A stretch of 12,505 bases of DNA from Verrucomicrobiales bacterium (GTDB lineage Bacteria > Verrucomicrobiota > Verrucomicrobiia > Limisphaerales > UBA1100), in NCBI GenBank assembly GCA_002718935.1, contig PBFV01000027.1:21682-34186 (forward strand). Reading direction: 5' to 3'. Below are positions 6,750 to 12,505 of the stretch, one piece after another. The notes beneath the pieces were generated by a model. The model did not search any database. It was not told the DNA's origin and saw only the letters and a program-made list of their open reading frames with translations. Numbering within the stretch: the stretch's first letter is position 1; each line of letters begins with the position of its first letter. Made by a program: the position numbers and the translations under genes.

Positions 6750-7019
6750 TTAAGCGGTGGGCGCCTCCTCAGTTACCTCCGCTTCTGTCTGGGCTGCCTC
6801 CCGCATGGCGCGTTCCTGTTCCTCTGCCTGCTCAGCTTGGGCGCTCTTCAGGCCCATGATCCACAGCAAAATCCACCAGCGGCCAATCAGCCCGAATGCC
6901 AGCGCAGCTACCGCCGCACTGATCAGGGTTCGATCCCAATCACGTCCCAGCGCAAAGCCCACGCCCAGCACGATCACAAACCCAATGGCTCCCGCCAGAC
7001 TCGTGGCGTTGGCAATCAT
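6750..7019 (-). CDS. Small two-helix membrane protein, unknown function
   Basis: This 89-residue protein has two hydrophobic segments at about 8-25 (AGAIGFVIVLGVGFALG) and 33-56 (ISAAVAALAFGLIGRWWILL and on), joined by a short loop RDWDRT. The C-terminal tail (58-89) is acidic, Ala/Glu-rich and probably helical. The ATG overlaps the stop of the Sel1 gene (ATGA at 7016-7019), and AGGAGG lies 9 nt upstream inside that gene, so it is translated well and coupled. It ends 13 nt before fliA. I do not recognise the family. A membrane partner for the secreted Sel1 protein or an operon-specific flagellar accessory are both possible. Confidence 0.8.
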   Translation of the reverse strand: MIANATSLAGAIGFVIVLGVGFALGRDWDRTLISAAVAALAFGLIGRWWILLWIMGLKSAQAEQAEEQERAMREAAQTEAEVTEEAPTA

Positions 7020-10000
7020 GGTTGGGATCCTCCTTTCGCTCCCTTGGCAACCGACAGGCCGTCGGTCACCTGTACCAATACCATGGATGCCTTGGCCTTG
7101 GCGAGCAAGTAAGCTTGCTCATCCAACTGCACCGAGTCATTCGAGGCGACCTTGGGCAATTCCGGCTTCAGCGTACTATACCTCACCGCCGGCAAGCGGT
7201 TCAGGAATGCCATGAGATGGTCACTCTTGAGCAGGTACTGGTGGTACGAGCTAAAGTTGCGAAACACATCTGGTGTGCGCCCGCGGAAACCCGGGAAAAA
7301 TAGCCCGATTGCCTGACCGCGTTGATTGAGCAGAGCCGTGCCGCGGAAGCCCGGCGTGTGATGCACGTTGGTAAATTGCGCGTCCAAAATGCGTTCTTCC
7401 AGAACTGTTTTCGGTCGCTTGCCCGGCACTTCAGCAGTAAGCAGGGTTTCCGCCAGTTGATACAATCGCCGGAAATCCTCGCCCTGCTTCACCATGCCGG
7501 GAATGGCAGAGATGCGGAGCAGCGCTTGACCTTCAAGTACGCTGTTAAGCGGCGGCACCGCCAAAATTGTGCGGTTATCCAGCACCACCCAGCGGCCCTT
7601 CTCATGCAATATCGCCCGTGAATTGCGTGGCGGATTCTTAACCCATCGATGATCCACCGGGTCGTACCCCAGCGCTTCGGTCAGTTGATAGCCAATGCTC
7701 ACCTCGGCATTGCCCAGAAGGGGATGCACCGTACGCAGGGCGCCCTTGATTTGCGTGAGCGATTGCGCCTGCAACGGTTGCACCACATTTGCTTTTGGTG
7801 CAATGGCCGACTTCGTGGTTGCCACGGCAGTCTGGAATTTGTCCAAATGCTTGGTGAACTTGTACAGTACCTGATCGCCCAGTACCGGTTGTTGCAGCGT
7901 GAAAAAGCGTGGGTCGGCCTGCGCTCCAAGGACTCGTTCAATTTGTGTCTCTGCCTGTGCGGCGTTCGGCATAGTGCCCTGATTCACCCGCGGCATTTGG
8001 TAGCCAAGCACCTGCACTGAGTCCGCTGCGCGCGTCGAGTGGCTAGCGCTGAAACGCAGTGGGGTAAATTGATAATCACCTTCCACCTTCAACAACAGAT
8101 ACTGGTCGAGATCGCCAGGCAGATTAATCATTTTGGCAGGGAACGTGCCGTTCTCCGTAACCACCTGAAACTGAGTGCCACTGTGCAGCATGTGCTTGCC
8201 TGTCACCACGTAGCCATCCTCGGAAACAAAGAAACCGGTACTCCAATCCTTTGCTTGGAACGGAAGCGTACTTTTCGCTTGGACCAACGGACTGGGCGCC
8301 TTGAGCGGGTTAGCGTTAATTCGGCCGTTTTCCTTGGTCGCCAGCGTCTCGGCAATTTGCAATTGCTCTGGGCTCAATATCTGGCGCAGCACCTCGAGGT
8401 TTTTCTGCGCCTCCACTTGTCCGCGATCGGCCGCCAGCTTCCACCACGCGTACGCGGTTACGGGGTCATCGCCGCCTAATTGTTCCTCCTGCGGATCTTT
8501 CGTTGCGGTCAGCTTGGCTGCAGCCATGAGCTGCGCGAGCACCGCCTTGGCGTAAGCCGGCTGGCCTCCTGGCAGCAGCAGTTCGAGTTTCTTATTTCTA
8601 AAACCGCGCTCCTGGTAAAAAGCCTTCGCATCGGCAAGAAACGCATTTTTCTCCGGGTTCAGTTTTACCATCTCTGCCGGCAATGACTCGGCCGGATAGG
8701 TTTTCACGAAGGATTCGGGCACCTCCAGCGTAAGCTGCAGTCCAGCCTCGCGTTTTTGGTAGAAAAACAGGCCGTAATTGTACATGGCCGGCGCATGGCC
8801 CAGACGCGCGGCTTCGCGATAGAGAATGAAGGCCCGTGTGAGATTCATGCGCACGCCCTCCCCGCGCTCATATAGTTGCGCGAGGTTGTAGAGGGAATCA
8901 GGAATTTTTTGGGCGGCGGCCTTTTCCAGCCAACTGGCTGCCGTGGCGTCGCTCTTGGGCACTCCCTGTCCGCTATAATACATCACTCCTAGCGAATGCT
9001 GGGACTGGCCATGGTTTTGATTGGCGGCCATCAGGAAATGGTCGTGCGCGTCCTGTAACAGCCGATTTTCATCCGGGGAAACAATCTTGTCGTTATTCTT
9101 GTCCCACTCGGCGAACTGTTCTGGGGTTAGCGCGGTAGGTTGAATGCGCAGCCCGAGGGAGTAGTACAGCACACCTAGCTGATGATACGCCGCCACGATG
9201 CCTTGCGCCGAGGCTCGTTGGAGATATTGCTCAGCCTTGCGCACGTCACGCGGAATTGACTGCAGCCCGTGAGTCAGGCCGTGTTGGTAAATTCGGCCAA
9301 GATTGTACTGGGCTACCGAGTGACCTTGCTTGGCGGCGGCCTGGTATAGTTCCAGTGCCTTGTTCAGGTTACGAGGCACGCCCTGCCCGGTTTCGTGCAG
9401 ATAACCCAGACTGGCCTGCGCCTGCGGGTACTGTGTGCGAGCGGCTTTGGTATAATGTTTTGCGGCCTCGGGAAAATTGCCTACTTTCTGGCACATCAGG
9501 CCGAGGTTGTAATAATCTGTGGCCGTGTTGCGCACAGGGCTGCGCGAGTAGGGGTTTGGCGAATAGCTGGTGGCGAGGGCTTCAAGATTCGGTTGGCCAT
9601 CTCTGATGAGCGGGAAGTACAGGGAAAATTTTGCCTGAAACAATTGATTTGCCAATGCCTGTGCCTGCGGTTGATTATATCCGCGGCTGACCATGTAGGC
9701 TTTCAGGTCAGCGATGATCTTCCTGTATCGCTCGTTTTGAATCGGGGTGGCTGTGAGTTCTAACCACTCAGGAAAATTAAAAATACCCGGGTTGTTCTGC
9801 TGATTAAAACCCGTGCCCAGCGCCCACGCAAATGACAACGGGCCGGTAGGCGGTGGTGTGGTGAGCATAGGGAACCGGAATTCCGGTGCCGGATTCGATT
9901 TACCCGGCAAATTAATCACCGGTTGTGGCTTGTTTACGAGGCGGCCGGAAAGTTGATAGAACCAACGCTCGCCGAGGGCGCGGCCCTTAGCATCCGCATC

Positions 10001-10081
10001 CACTTCAGCACCCGCAACAGTGGCGCACAGGAAACATCCCATGCCCCACAGCCACATCATTCGCTGGCCGATCGCCTTCAT
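7016..10081 (-). CDS. Secreted Sel1-repeat protein with degenerate trypsin-like (HtrA-type) domain
   Basis: From ATG 10081 the product has 1021 residues. Residues 1-25 (MKAIGQRMMWLWGMGCFLCA then TVAGA) look like a cleavable signal peptide, so it is probably periplasmic. About 187-442 hold Sel1/TPR repeats (e.g. AQASLGYLHETGQGVPRNLN, ALELYQAAAKQGHSVAQYNL, SLGVMYYSGQGVPKSDATAA), with an EF-hand-like loop at 327-338; another Sel1 unit lies at about 536-563. From about 612 a chymotrypsin-fold domain begins, TGFFVSEDGYVVTGKHML, with His630 at the catalytic position. The site expected to read GNSGGPLLN reads GFRGTALLN, so the nucleophilic Ser is Arg913, and the catalytic Asp seems displaced in LDQYLLLKV. 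About 170 extra residues separate the two halves. It is therefore probably a scaffold or binding protein, not a protease. Upstream in-frame TTG 10180 and ATG 10108 are possible starts, but a sigma-54-type promoter predicts a message beginning near 10127, which rules out 10180. It heads the fliA-motAB unit. Confidence 0.88.
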   Translation of the reverse strand: MKAIGQRMMWLWGMGCFLCATVAGAEVDADAKGRALGERWFYQLSGRLVNKPQPVINLPGKSNPAPEFRFPMLTTPPPTGPLSFAWALGTGFNQQNNPGIFNFPEWLELTATPIQNERYRKIIADLKAYMVSRGYNQPQAQALANQLFQAKFSLYFPLIRDGQPNLEALATSYSPNPYSRSPVRNTATDYYNLGLMCQKVGNFPEAAKHYTKAARTQYPQAQASLGYLHETGQGVPRNLNKALELYQAAAKQGHSVAQYNLGRIYQHGLTHGLQSIPRDVRKAEQYLQRASAQGIVAAYHQLGVLYYSLGLRIQPTALTPEQFAEWDKNNDKIVSPDENRLLQDAHDHFLMAANQNHGQSQHSLGVMYYSGQGVPKSDATAASWLEKAAAQKIPDSLYNLAQLYERGEGVRMNLTRAFILYREAARLGHAPAMYNYGLFFYQKREAGLQLTLEVPESFVKTYPAESLPAEMVKLNPEKNAFLADAKAFYQERGFRNKKLELLLPGGQPAYAKAVLAQLMAAAKLTATKDPQEEQLGGDDPVTAYAWWKLAADRGQVEAQKNLEVLRQILSPEQLQIAETLATKENGRINANPLKAPSPLVQAKSTLPFQAKDWSTGFFVSEDGYVVTGKHMLHSGTQFQVVTENGTFPAKMINLPGDLDQYLLLKVEGDYQFTPLRFSASHSTRAADSVQVLGYQMPRVNQGTMPNAAQAETQIERVLGAQADPRFFTLQQPVLGDQVLYKFTKHLDKFQTAVATTKSAIAPKANVVQPLQAQSLTQIKGALRTVHPLLGNAEVSIGYQLTEALGYDPVDHRWVKNPPRNSRAILHEKGRWVVLDNRTILAVPPLNSVLEGQALLRISAIPGMVKQGEDFRRLYQLAETLLTAEVPGKRPKTVLEERILDAQFTNVHHTPGFRGTALLNQRGQAIGLFFPGFRGRTPDVFRNFSSYHQYLLKSDHLMAFLNRLPAVRYSTLKPELPKVASNDSVQLDEQAYLLAKAKASMVLVQVTDGLSVAKGAKGGSQP
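9068..9103 (-). other. EF-hand-like calcium-binding loop inside the Sel1 array
   Basis: The encoded 12 residues are DKNNDKIVSPDE. Positions 1, 3, 5 and 12 are D, N, D and E as in EF-hand loops, position 8 is a hydrophobic Val, and position 6 is Lys instead of the usual Gly. The flanks (TPEQFAEW before, NRLLQDAHDHF after) are helical, as needed for a helix-loop-helix. It is inserted within one Sel1 repeat. Confidence 0.6.
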
Positions 10082-10137
10082 TTCATTGCATTTCACGCCT
10101 GGCAACATTGCCCGGCAAGTAATTCCAGCACCCCAGC

Positions 10138-10153
10138 AGCAAGTAGTGGGCCA
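10138..10153 (-). promoter_or_regulatory. Sigma-54 (-24/-12) promoter for the left (fliA-motAB-fliD) arm
   Basis: Read on the minus strand, 10153 to 10138 is TGGCCCACTACTTGCT, matching TGGCAC-N5-TTGCT except for one base and with exact GG-N10-GC spacing. The predicted start is near 10127, giving a leader of about 46 nt to ATG 10081 of the Sel1-repeat gene. It argues against the longer TTG start at 10180. Confidence 0.65.
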
Positions 10154-10186
10154 ACCCTCCCCTGCCCTGAATTTTGCCAAAAACGT

Positions 10187-10256
10187 GGTTTTTAGTGAAA
10201 AACAGCAGTTTTTTTGAGGCAGGCAATTAATTCCTCACAAATTGGGGTTTTTAGTG
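10187..10256. repeat. 11-bp direct repeat between the divergent promoters
   Basis: GGTTTTTAGTG occurs at 10187-10197 and again at 10246-10256, 59 bp apart. The copies lie about 60 and 120 bp upstream of the leftward predicted start and about 120-190 bp upstream of the rightward one. That is the range used by sigma-54 activator proteins. A binding role is inference only. Confidence 0.5.
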
Positions 10257-10280
10257 TTTTTTTTAAAAAACTCAGAAATT

Positions 10281-10297
10281 GGCCGCGCAGAGCGGTC
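10281..10297. promoter_or_regulatory. Small dyad, possible activator site upstream of flgB
   Basis: GGCCGC pairs with GCGGTC across a five-base centre (one G-T pair if read as RNA). It is centred about 87 bp before the predicted flgB transcription start. No T-run follows on the plus strand, so it is not a terminator; as DNA it could be a dimer binding site. Confidence 0.3.
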
Positions 10298-10349
10298 AAA
10301 ATGGCTGGTTTTGGTGGGATTCACTATTTAAGGCGTTTTTACCCAATTC

Positions 10350-10365
10350 TGGCACGGTGATTGCT
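10350..10365 (+). promoter_or_regulatory. Sigma-54 (-24/-12) promoter for flgBC-fliEF
   Basis: TGGCACGGTGATTGCT is a perfect match to TGGCAC-N5-TTGCT, with the -12 C at 10364. The predicted transcription start is about 10376, one base before the flgB ATG at 10377. No Shine-Dalgarno precedes the ATG, consistent with a leaderless or nearly leaderless message. An activator ATPase would be required; none is coded in this window. Confidence 0.8.
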
Positions 10366-10376
10366 GCTCGGGCGGC

Positions 10377-10754
10377 ATGATTGACGGCCTTTTTGCCAGC
10401 GCCAACTACCAAGGCGTAAAGAAAATGCTCGATGCCACCGTGCTGCGGCAGGAGGCAATCTCGAGCAATTTGGCCAATGTGGAGACGCCTCATTACAAGC
10501 GTGTGGACGTGGCGCCCACCTTTGCTTCCGAGCTGGCGCAGGCCATCGGCAGCGGCAAGGGGCATAATCTGGCAAGCGTGAAGCCAACCATTCAAGTGGA
10601 CCGTACGGCAGTGGCTCAGAACCGCGATGGCAACTCCGTGCAGCTCGAGAAGGAATTGATGCACCTGCAGAAGAATATGGTAGCCCATCACCTGCAAACG
10701 CAGATGCTCACTGGTACATTTAATAAACTGCGTTCGGCCATTCGCATGCGTTAG
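10377..10754 (+). CDS. flgB: FlgB, proximal rod protein
   Basis: FlgB is a rod subunit exported by the flagellar type III system and assembled next to the MS-ring. The 125-residue product has the typical N-terminus (MIDGLFASANYQGVKKMLDA followed by TVLRQEAISS) and the rod-family motif SNLANVETPHYKR at about 30-42, with His where Gly is usual in TPGYK. The C-terminal helix (QLEKELMHLQKNMVAHHLQT and on) has the heptad pattern of rod proteins. Length is normal. The next in-frame Met (residue 17) would remove conserved helix, so ATG 10377 is kept even though it abuts the promoter and lacks a ribosome site. flgC follows after 20 nt. Confidence 0.95.
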   Translation: MIDGLFASANYQGVKKMLDATVLRQEAISSNLANVETPHYKRVDVAPTFASELAQAIGSGKGHNLASVKPTIQVDRTAVAQNRDGNSVQLEKELMHLQKNMVAHHLQTQMLTGTFNKLRSAIRMR

Positions 10755-10774
10755 CCGAGTAGGGGAGACTGATC

Positions 10775-11203
10775 ATGGACATTAACATTTTACCCGGAGC
10801 CAACAGCGCCGCCTCTGCTTTGCAGGCAGAAAAAGTGCGCATGGAGGTGATCTCGCAGAACATCGCCAACGCCAGCACCACTAGTACTCCGGCCGGGGGC
10901 CCGTACCAACGGCAGGTGGTACGGTTTGAGACGATCATGGAGGACCAGTTCAATCTCAACAGCGCGGTGCGCGAGGTGCGCGTGGCGGGAATCGAGAATG
11001 ATCAGCGGCCTTTCCGATTGGTTTATCAGCCGGGCCATCCGGATGCCGATCAAAAGACCGGCATGGTGAAGTATCCGAACGTGAGTGTGCACGAGGAGAT
11101 GGCGGATTTGATCGCTTCCTCCCGCACCGTTGAGGCAAACCTCGCCATCATCCGCAACGCCCGCCAAATGGCCATGCAGACCTTGGCCATCGGCAAGAAA
11201 TAA
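10775..11203 (+). CDS. flgC: FlgC, proximal rod protein
   Basis: FlgC is the second proximal-rod subunit. The 142-residue product has the rod motif SQNIANASTTSTPAGGPYQR at about 27-46, the FlgC-type stretch YQPGHPDADQKTGMVKYPNV then SVHEEMADLI, and the C-terminal helix TVEANLAIIRNARQMAMQTL. Length is normal for the family. AGGGGAG lies 7 nt before the ATG, the best ribosome site in this arm. fliE begins 17 nt after its stop. Confidence 0.97.
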   Translation: MDINILPGANSAASALQAEKVRMEVISQNIANASTTSTPAGGPYQRQVVRFETIMEDQFNLNSAVREVRVAGIENDQRPFRLVYQPGHPDADQKTGMVKYPNVSVHEEMADLIASSRTVEANLAIIRNARQMAMQTLAIGKK

Positions 11204-11220
11204 TTTAACCGACTGAAACA

Positions 11221-11613
11221 ATGACACCCATCACCTCCATGAACCCCATGGCCACGCAGGGGCTGGCGGACATGTACCGCCAGCAGCGTGCCATCATGGA
11301 GCAGTCCAATGCCGTGGCCGACGCCGCGCGCACGGGCGACGTGGGTAAGCTCAACGGCACGCAGGCAGCGAGCGGCCCGCAGGCGGTGCAAGGTGCCGGC
11401 TTCGGAGACGTCCTCAACCAGTTTGTCGGCGAGGTGAACTCGAAGCAGATGGCCTCCACCCAGGCGGTCAACGACCTGTTGTCCGGCAAGGACATCCCGC
11501 TGCATCAGGCGATGATCGCCATGCAGGAGGCGGGCGTGGCCTTCCAGCTGATGGTCGAGGTGCGCAACAAACTGCTGGAAGGTTACCAGGAACTGATGCG
11601 CATGCAGGTTTAG
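11221..11613 (+). CDS. fliE: FliE, MS-ring/rod junction protein
   Basis: FliE links the MS-ring to the rod and is among the first exported proteins. The 130-residue product has a variable N-terminal half (Gln/Ala/Gly-rich, residues 1-58) and a conserved C-terminal half, FGDVLNQFVGEVNSKQMAST, AVNDLLSGKD, and QAMIAMQEAGVAFQLMVEVR followed by NKLLEGYQELMRM. It is somewhat longer than E. coli FliE (104), all at the N-terminus. No clear Shine-Dalgarno is seen before ATG 11221; Met7 or Met10 could be used instead. The flgB-flgC-fliE-fliF order is the classical one. Confidence 0.95.
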   Translation: MTPITSMNPMATQGLADMYRQQRAIMEQSNAVADAARTGDVGKLNGTQAASGPQAVQGAGFGDVLNQFVGEVNSKQMASTQAVNDLLSGKDIPLHQAMIAMQEAGVAFQLMVEVRNKLLEGYQELMRMQV

Positions 11614-11646
11614 TGATTTTTTGCAAACTCCCCAACAACTGATACC

Positions 11647-12505
11647 ATGGAAAAATTAAGAGCATTAGGCGCGCAACTGATCGAAATTTGGGGTCAGCTT
11701 GGCGTGAACCAGAAAGTGACCGTGATGGCCTCCGGCCTGCTCGTGGCGGCCGGTCTGGCGGTGGTGATTTTCTTCACCAGCCGCACGGATTTTGCGCTGC
11801 TGTACAGTGGCATGGATCCAAAGGATGCCGGTGCGGTAATTGAGGTGCTGGATGAACAAAGCATCCCCTACGAGGCGGGTGCCGGTGGTACCAGTATTAA
11901 GGTGCCCCGCAGTAAGGTCCACGAACTGCGCATGACTCTCGCCAGCCGCGGCCTGCCCAAGGCTTCCGGTTCCGGTCTGGGCTACAGCATTTTTGACAGC
12001 AAAGCCTCGCTGACCATGTCGGACTTTGTGCAGCAGGTAAACCTGCGTCGCGCGTTGCAGGGTGAGCTGGGTATGAGCATCGCCATGATGCAAGGGGTGG
12101 ACAGTGCCCGTGTGATGGTGGTTATGCCCGAGACAAGGCTTATCGTCGATGAAAGCAAGCGCCCGACGGCCTCGGTTTTCGTAAATCTGCGGGCAGAAGG
12201 CATGCTGGGCAACAAGGGTGTCCAGTCGATTCGATTTTTGGTGGCGAACTCGGTGCCCGGTTTGAAGCACACGGATGTGTCCGTGGTAGATAATTTTCAA
12301 AATACCCTTTCGGCTAATGAAGAGGATGGCAGCGTTTCAGCGATGGCCAGCACGCGGTTGGCGGTGAAGCGAAATCTGGAAAAATACTATGTGGGAAAGG
12401 TGCATAATCTTCTCTCGGGCGTGCTTGGGCCAGGCCAAGTTTATGTGACGGTGGATGCCGAGCTGGATCACGATCAAGTCACGCACATGGCCGAGAGGTA
12501 TGATC
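11647..12505 (+). CDS. fliF: FliF, MS-ring protein (N-terminal part; gene continues past the window)
   Basis: FliF forms the MS-ring in the inner membrane around the export gate. The first 286 codons are present. Residues about 25-44 are the first membrane helix (VMASGLLVAAGLAVVIFFTS), then the ring-building motif region begins: FALLYSGMDPKDAGAVIEVL, IPYEAGAGGTSIKVP, LASRGLPKASGSGLGYSIFD, DFVQQVNLRRALQGELG, then VDSARVMVVMPE and RPTASVFVNL, all classical FliF/secretin-like M-ring signatures. The frame is open at the right edge; the C-terminal FliG-binding tail is outside the window. The ATG is 33 nt after fliE with no obvious ribosome site. Confidence 0.96.
   Translation, partial: MEKLRALGAQLIEIWGQLGVNQKVTVMASGLLVAAGLAVVIFFTSRTDFALLYSGMDPKDAGAVIEVLDEQSIPYEAGAGGTSIKVPRSKVHELRMTLASRGLPKASGSGLGYSIFDSKASLTMSDFVQQVNLRRALQGELGMSIAMMQGVDSARVMVVMPETRLIVDESKRPTASVFVNLRAEGMLGNKGVQSIRFLVANSVPGLKHTDVSVVDNFQNTLSANEEDGSVSAMASTRLAVKRNLEKYYVGKVHNLLSGVLGPGQVYVTVDAELDHDQVTHMAERYD

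Larger units (their letters stand above)
10082..10376. other. Divergent regulatory region between the two flagellar arms
   Basis: This is the only sizeable non-coding stretch in the window (295 bp). It holds sigma-54-type promoters near both ends, pointing away from each other. Between them is AT-rich DNA with short A and T runs at about 10179, 10189, 10198, 10209, 10248, 10257 (T8) and 10265 (A6), often spaced about 10 bp apart, which suggests bent DNA. An 11-bp direct repeat and a small dyad are listed separately. No RNA gene or open frame of interest was seen. Confidence 0.75.

Noticed and set aside
7045..7063. GG-N10-GC arrangement on the minus strand (CGGCCT-N5-TTGCC) 16 nt before the predicted leader of the small membrane protein gene
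   Set aside because: It lies in coding sequence of the Sel1 gene and the -24 half fits poorly. The gene is already explained by ATGA coupling and AGGAGG.
10082..10180. N-terminal extension of the Sel1-repeat protein from TTG 10180
   Set aside because: The extra 33 residues would hide a good signal peptide, start at a rare TTG with no ribosome site, and lie upstream of the predicted transcription start at about 10127.
10257..10270. T8A6 run as an intrinsic terminator
   Set aside because: There is no GC-rich hairpin before it on either strand; it fits better as part of the bent AT-rich regulatory region.
11665..12300. Minus-strand open frame of 211 codons opposite fliF
   Set aside because: His/Gln-rich composition is the mirror of the fliF codons; FliF is unmistakable on the plus strand.
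1..12505. CRISPR arrays, insertion sequences, tRNA or rRNA genes, attachment sites
   Set aside because: No spaced repeats, transposase-like protein, terminal inverted repeats or RNA gene signatures were seen; the window is a continuous flagellar cluster.

Overview
This window is the interior of a bacterial flagellar gene cluster. It has two divergent arms that meet at a 295-bp AT-rich regulatory region at 10082-10376. The DNA is GC-rich and almost fully coding. MotB starts almost at its membrane helix, and the flagellar genes are mixed with unfamiliar lipoprotein and Sel1-repeat genes. That mix suggests a Gram-negative from the Planctomycetota-Verrucomicrobiota side of the tree. This is an impression from protein character only; no rRNA or marker gene is present to prove it.

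Right arm (+ strand, 10377 to the window end): flgB, flgC, fliE and the first 286 codons of fliF. These encode the proximal rod, the MS-ring/rod junction and the MS-ring, the earliest-assembled parts of the basal body. Left arm (- strand, reading from 10081 down to 1): a secreted Sel1-repeat protein with a degenerate trypsin-like domain, a small two-helix membrane protein, fliA (sigma-28), motA, motB, a small Cys-containing protein, fliD (filament cap), a lipoprotein, a FlgM-like small protein (putative anti-sigma-28) and fliS (filament chaperone, running off the left edge). Short gaps and three overlapping or near-overlapping junctions make the left arm look like one long transcription unit with internal promoters.

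The clearest regulatory signal is a set of sigma-54-type (-24/-12, TGGCAC-N5-TTGC) elements next to start codons. One fires right toward flgB, one left toward the Sel1 gene, one lies just upstream of fliD, and a weaker one lies just upstream of fliS. Together with fliA and a FlgM-like gene, this suggests a sigma-54 to sigma-28 hierarchy. The flgB element (and possibly the fliS one) sits so close to the ATG that the predicted mRNA is leaderless.

The less ordinary content is: a Sel1-repeat/pseudo-protease fusion with an EF-hand-like loop inside the repeats; a FliD carrying an inserted domain that resembles a segment common in phage tail proteins; a TolB-N/CsgG-like lipoprotein inside the flagellar unit; a CxCG mini-protein between motB and fliD; and a MotB whose peptidoglycan-binding motif reads GHTG instead of GHTD.
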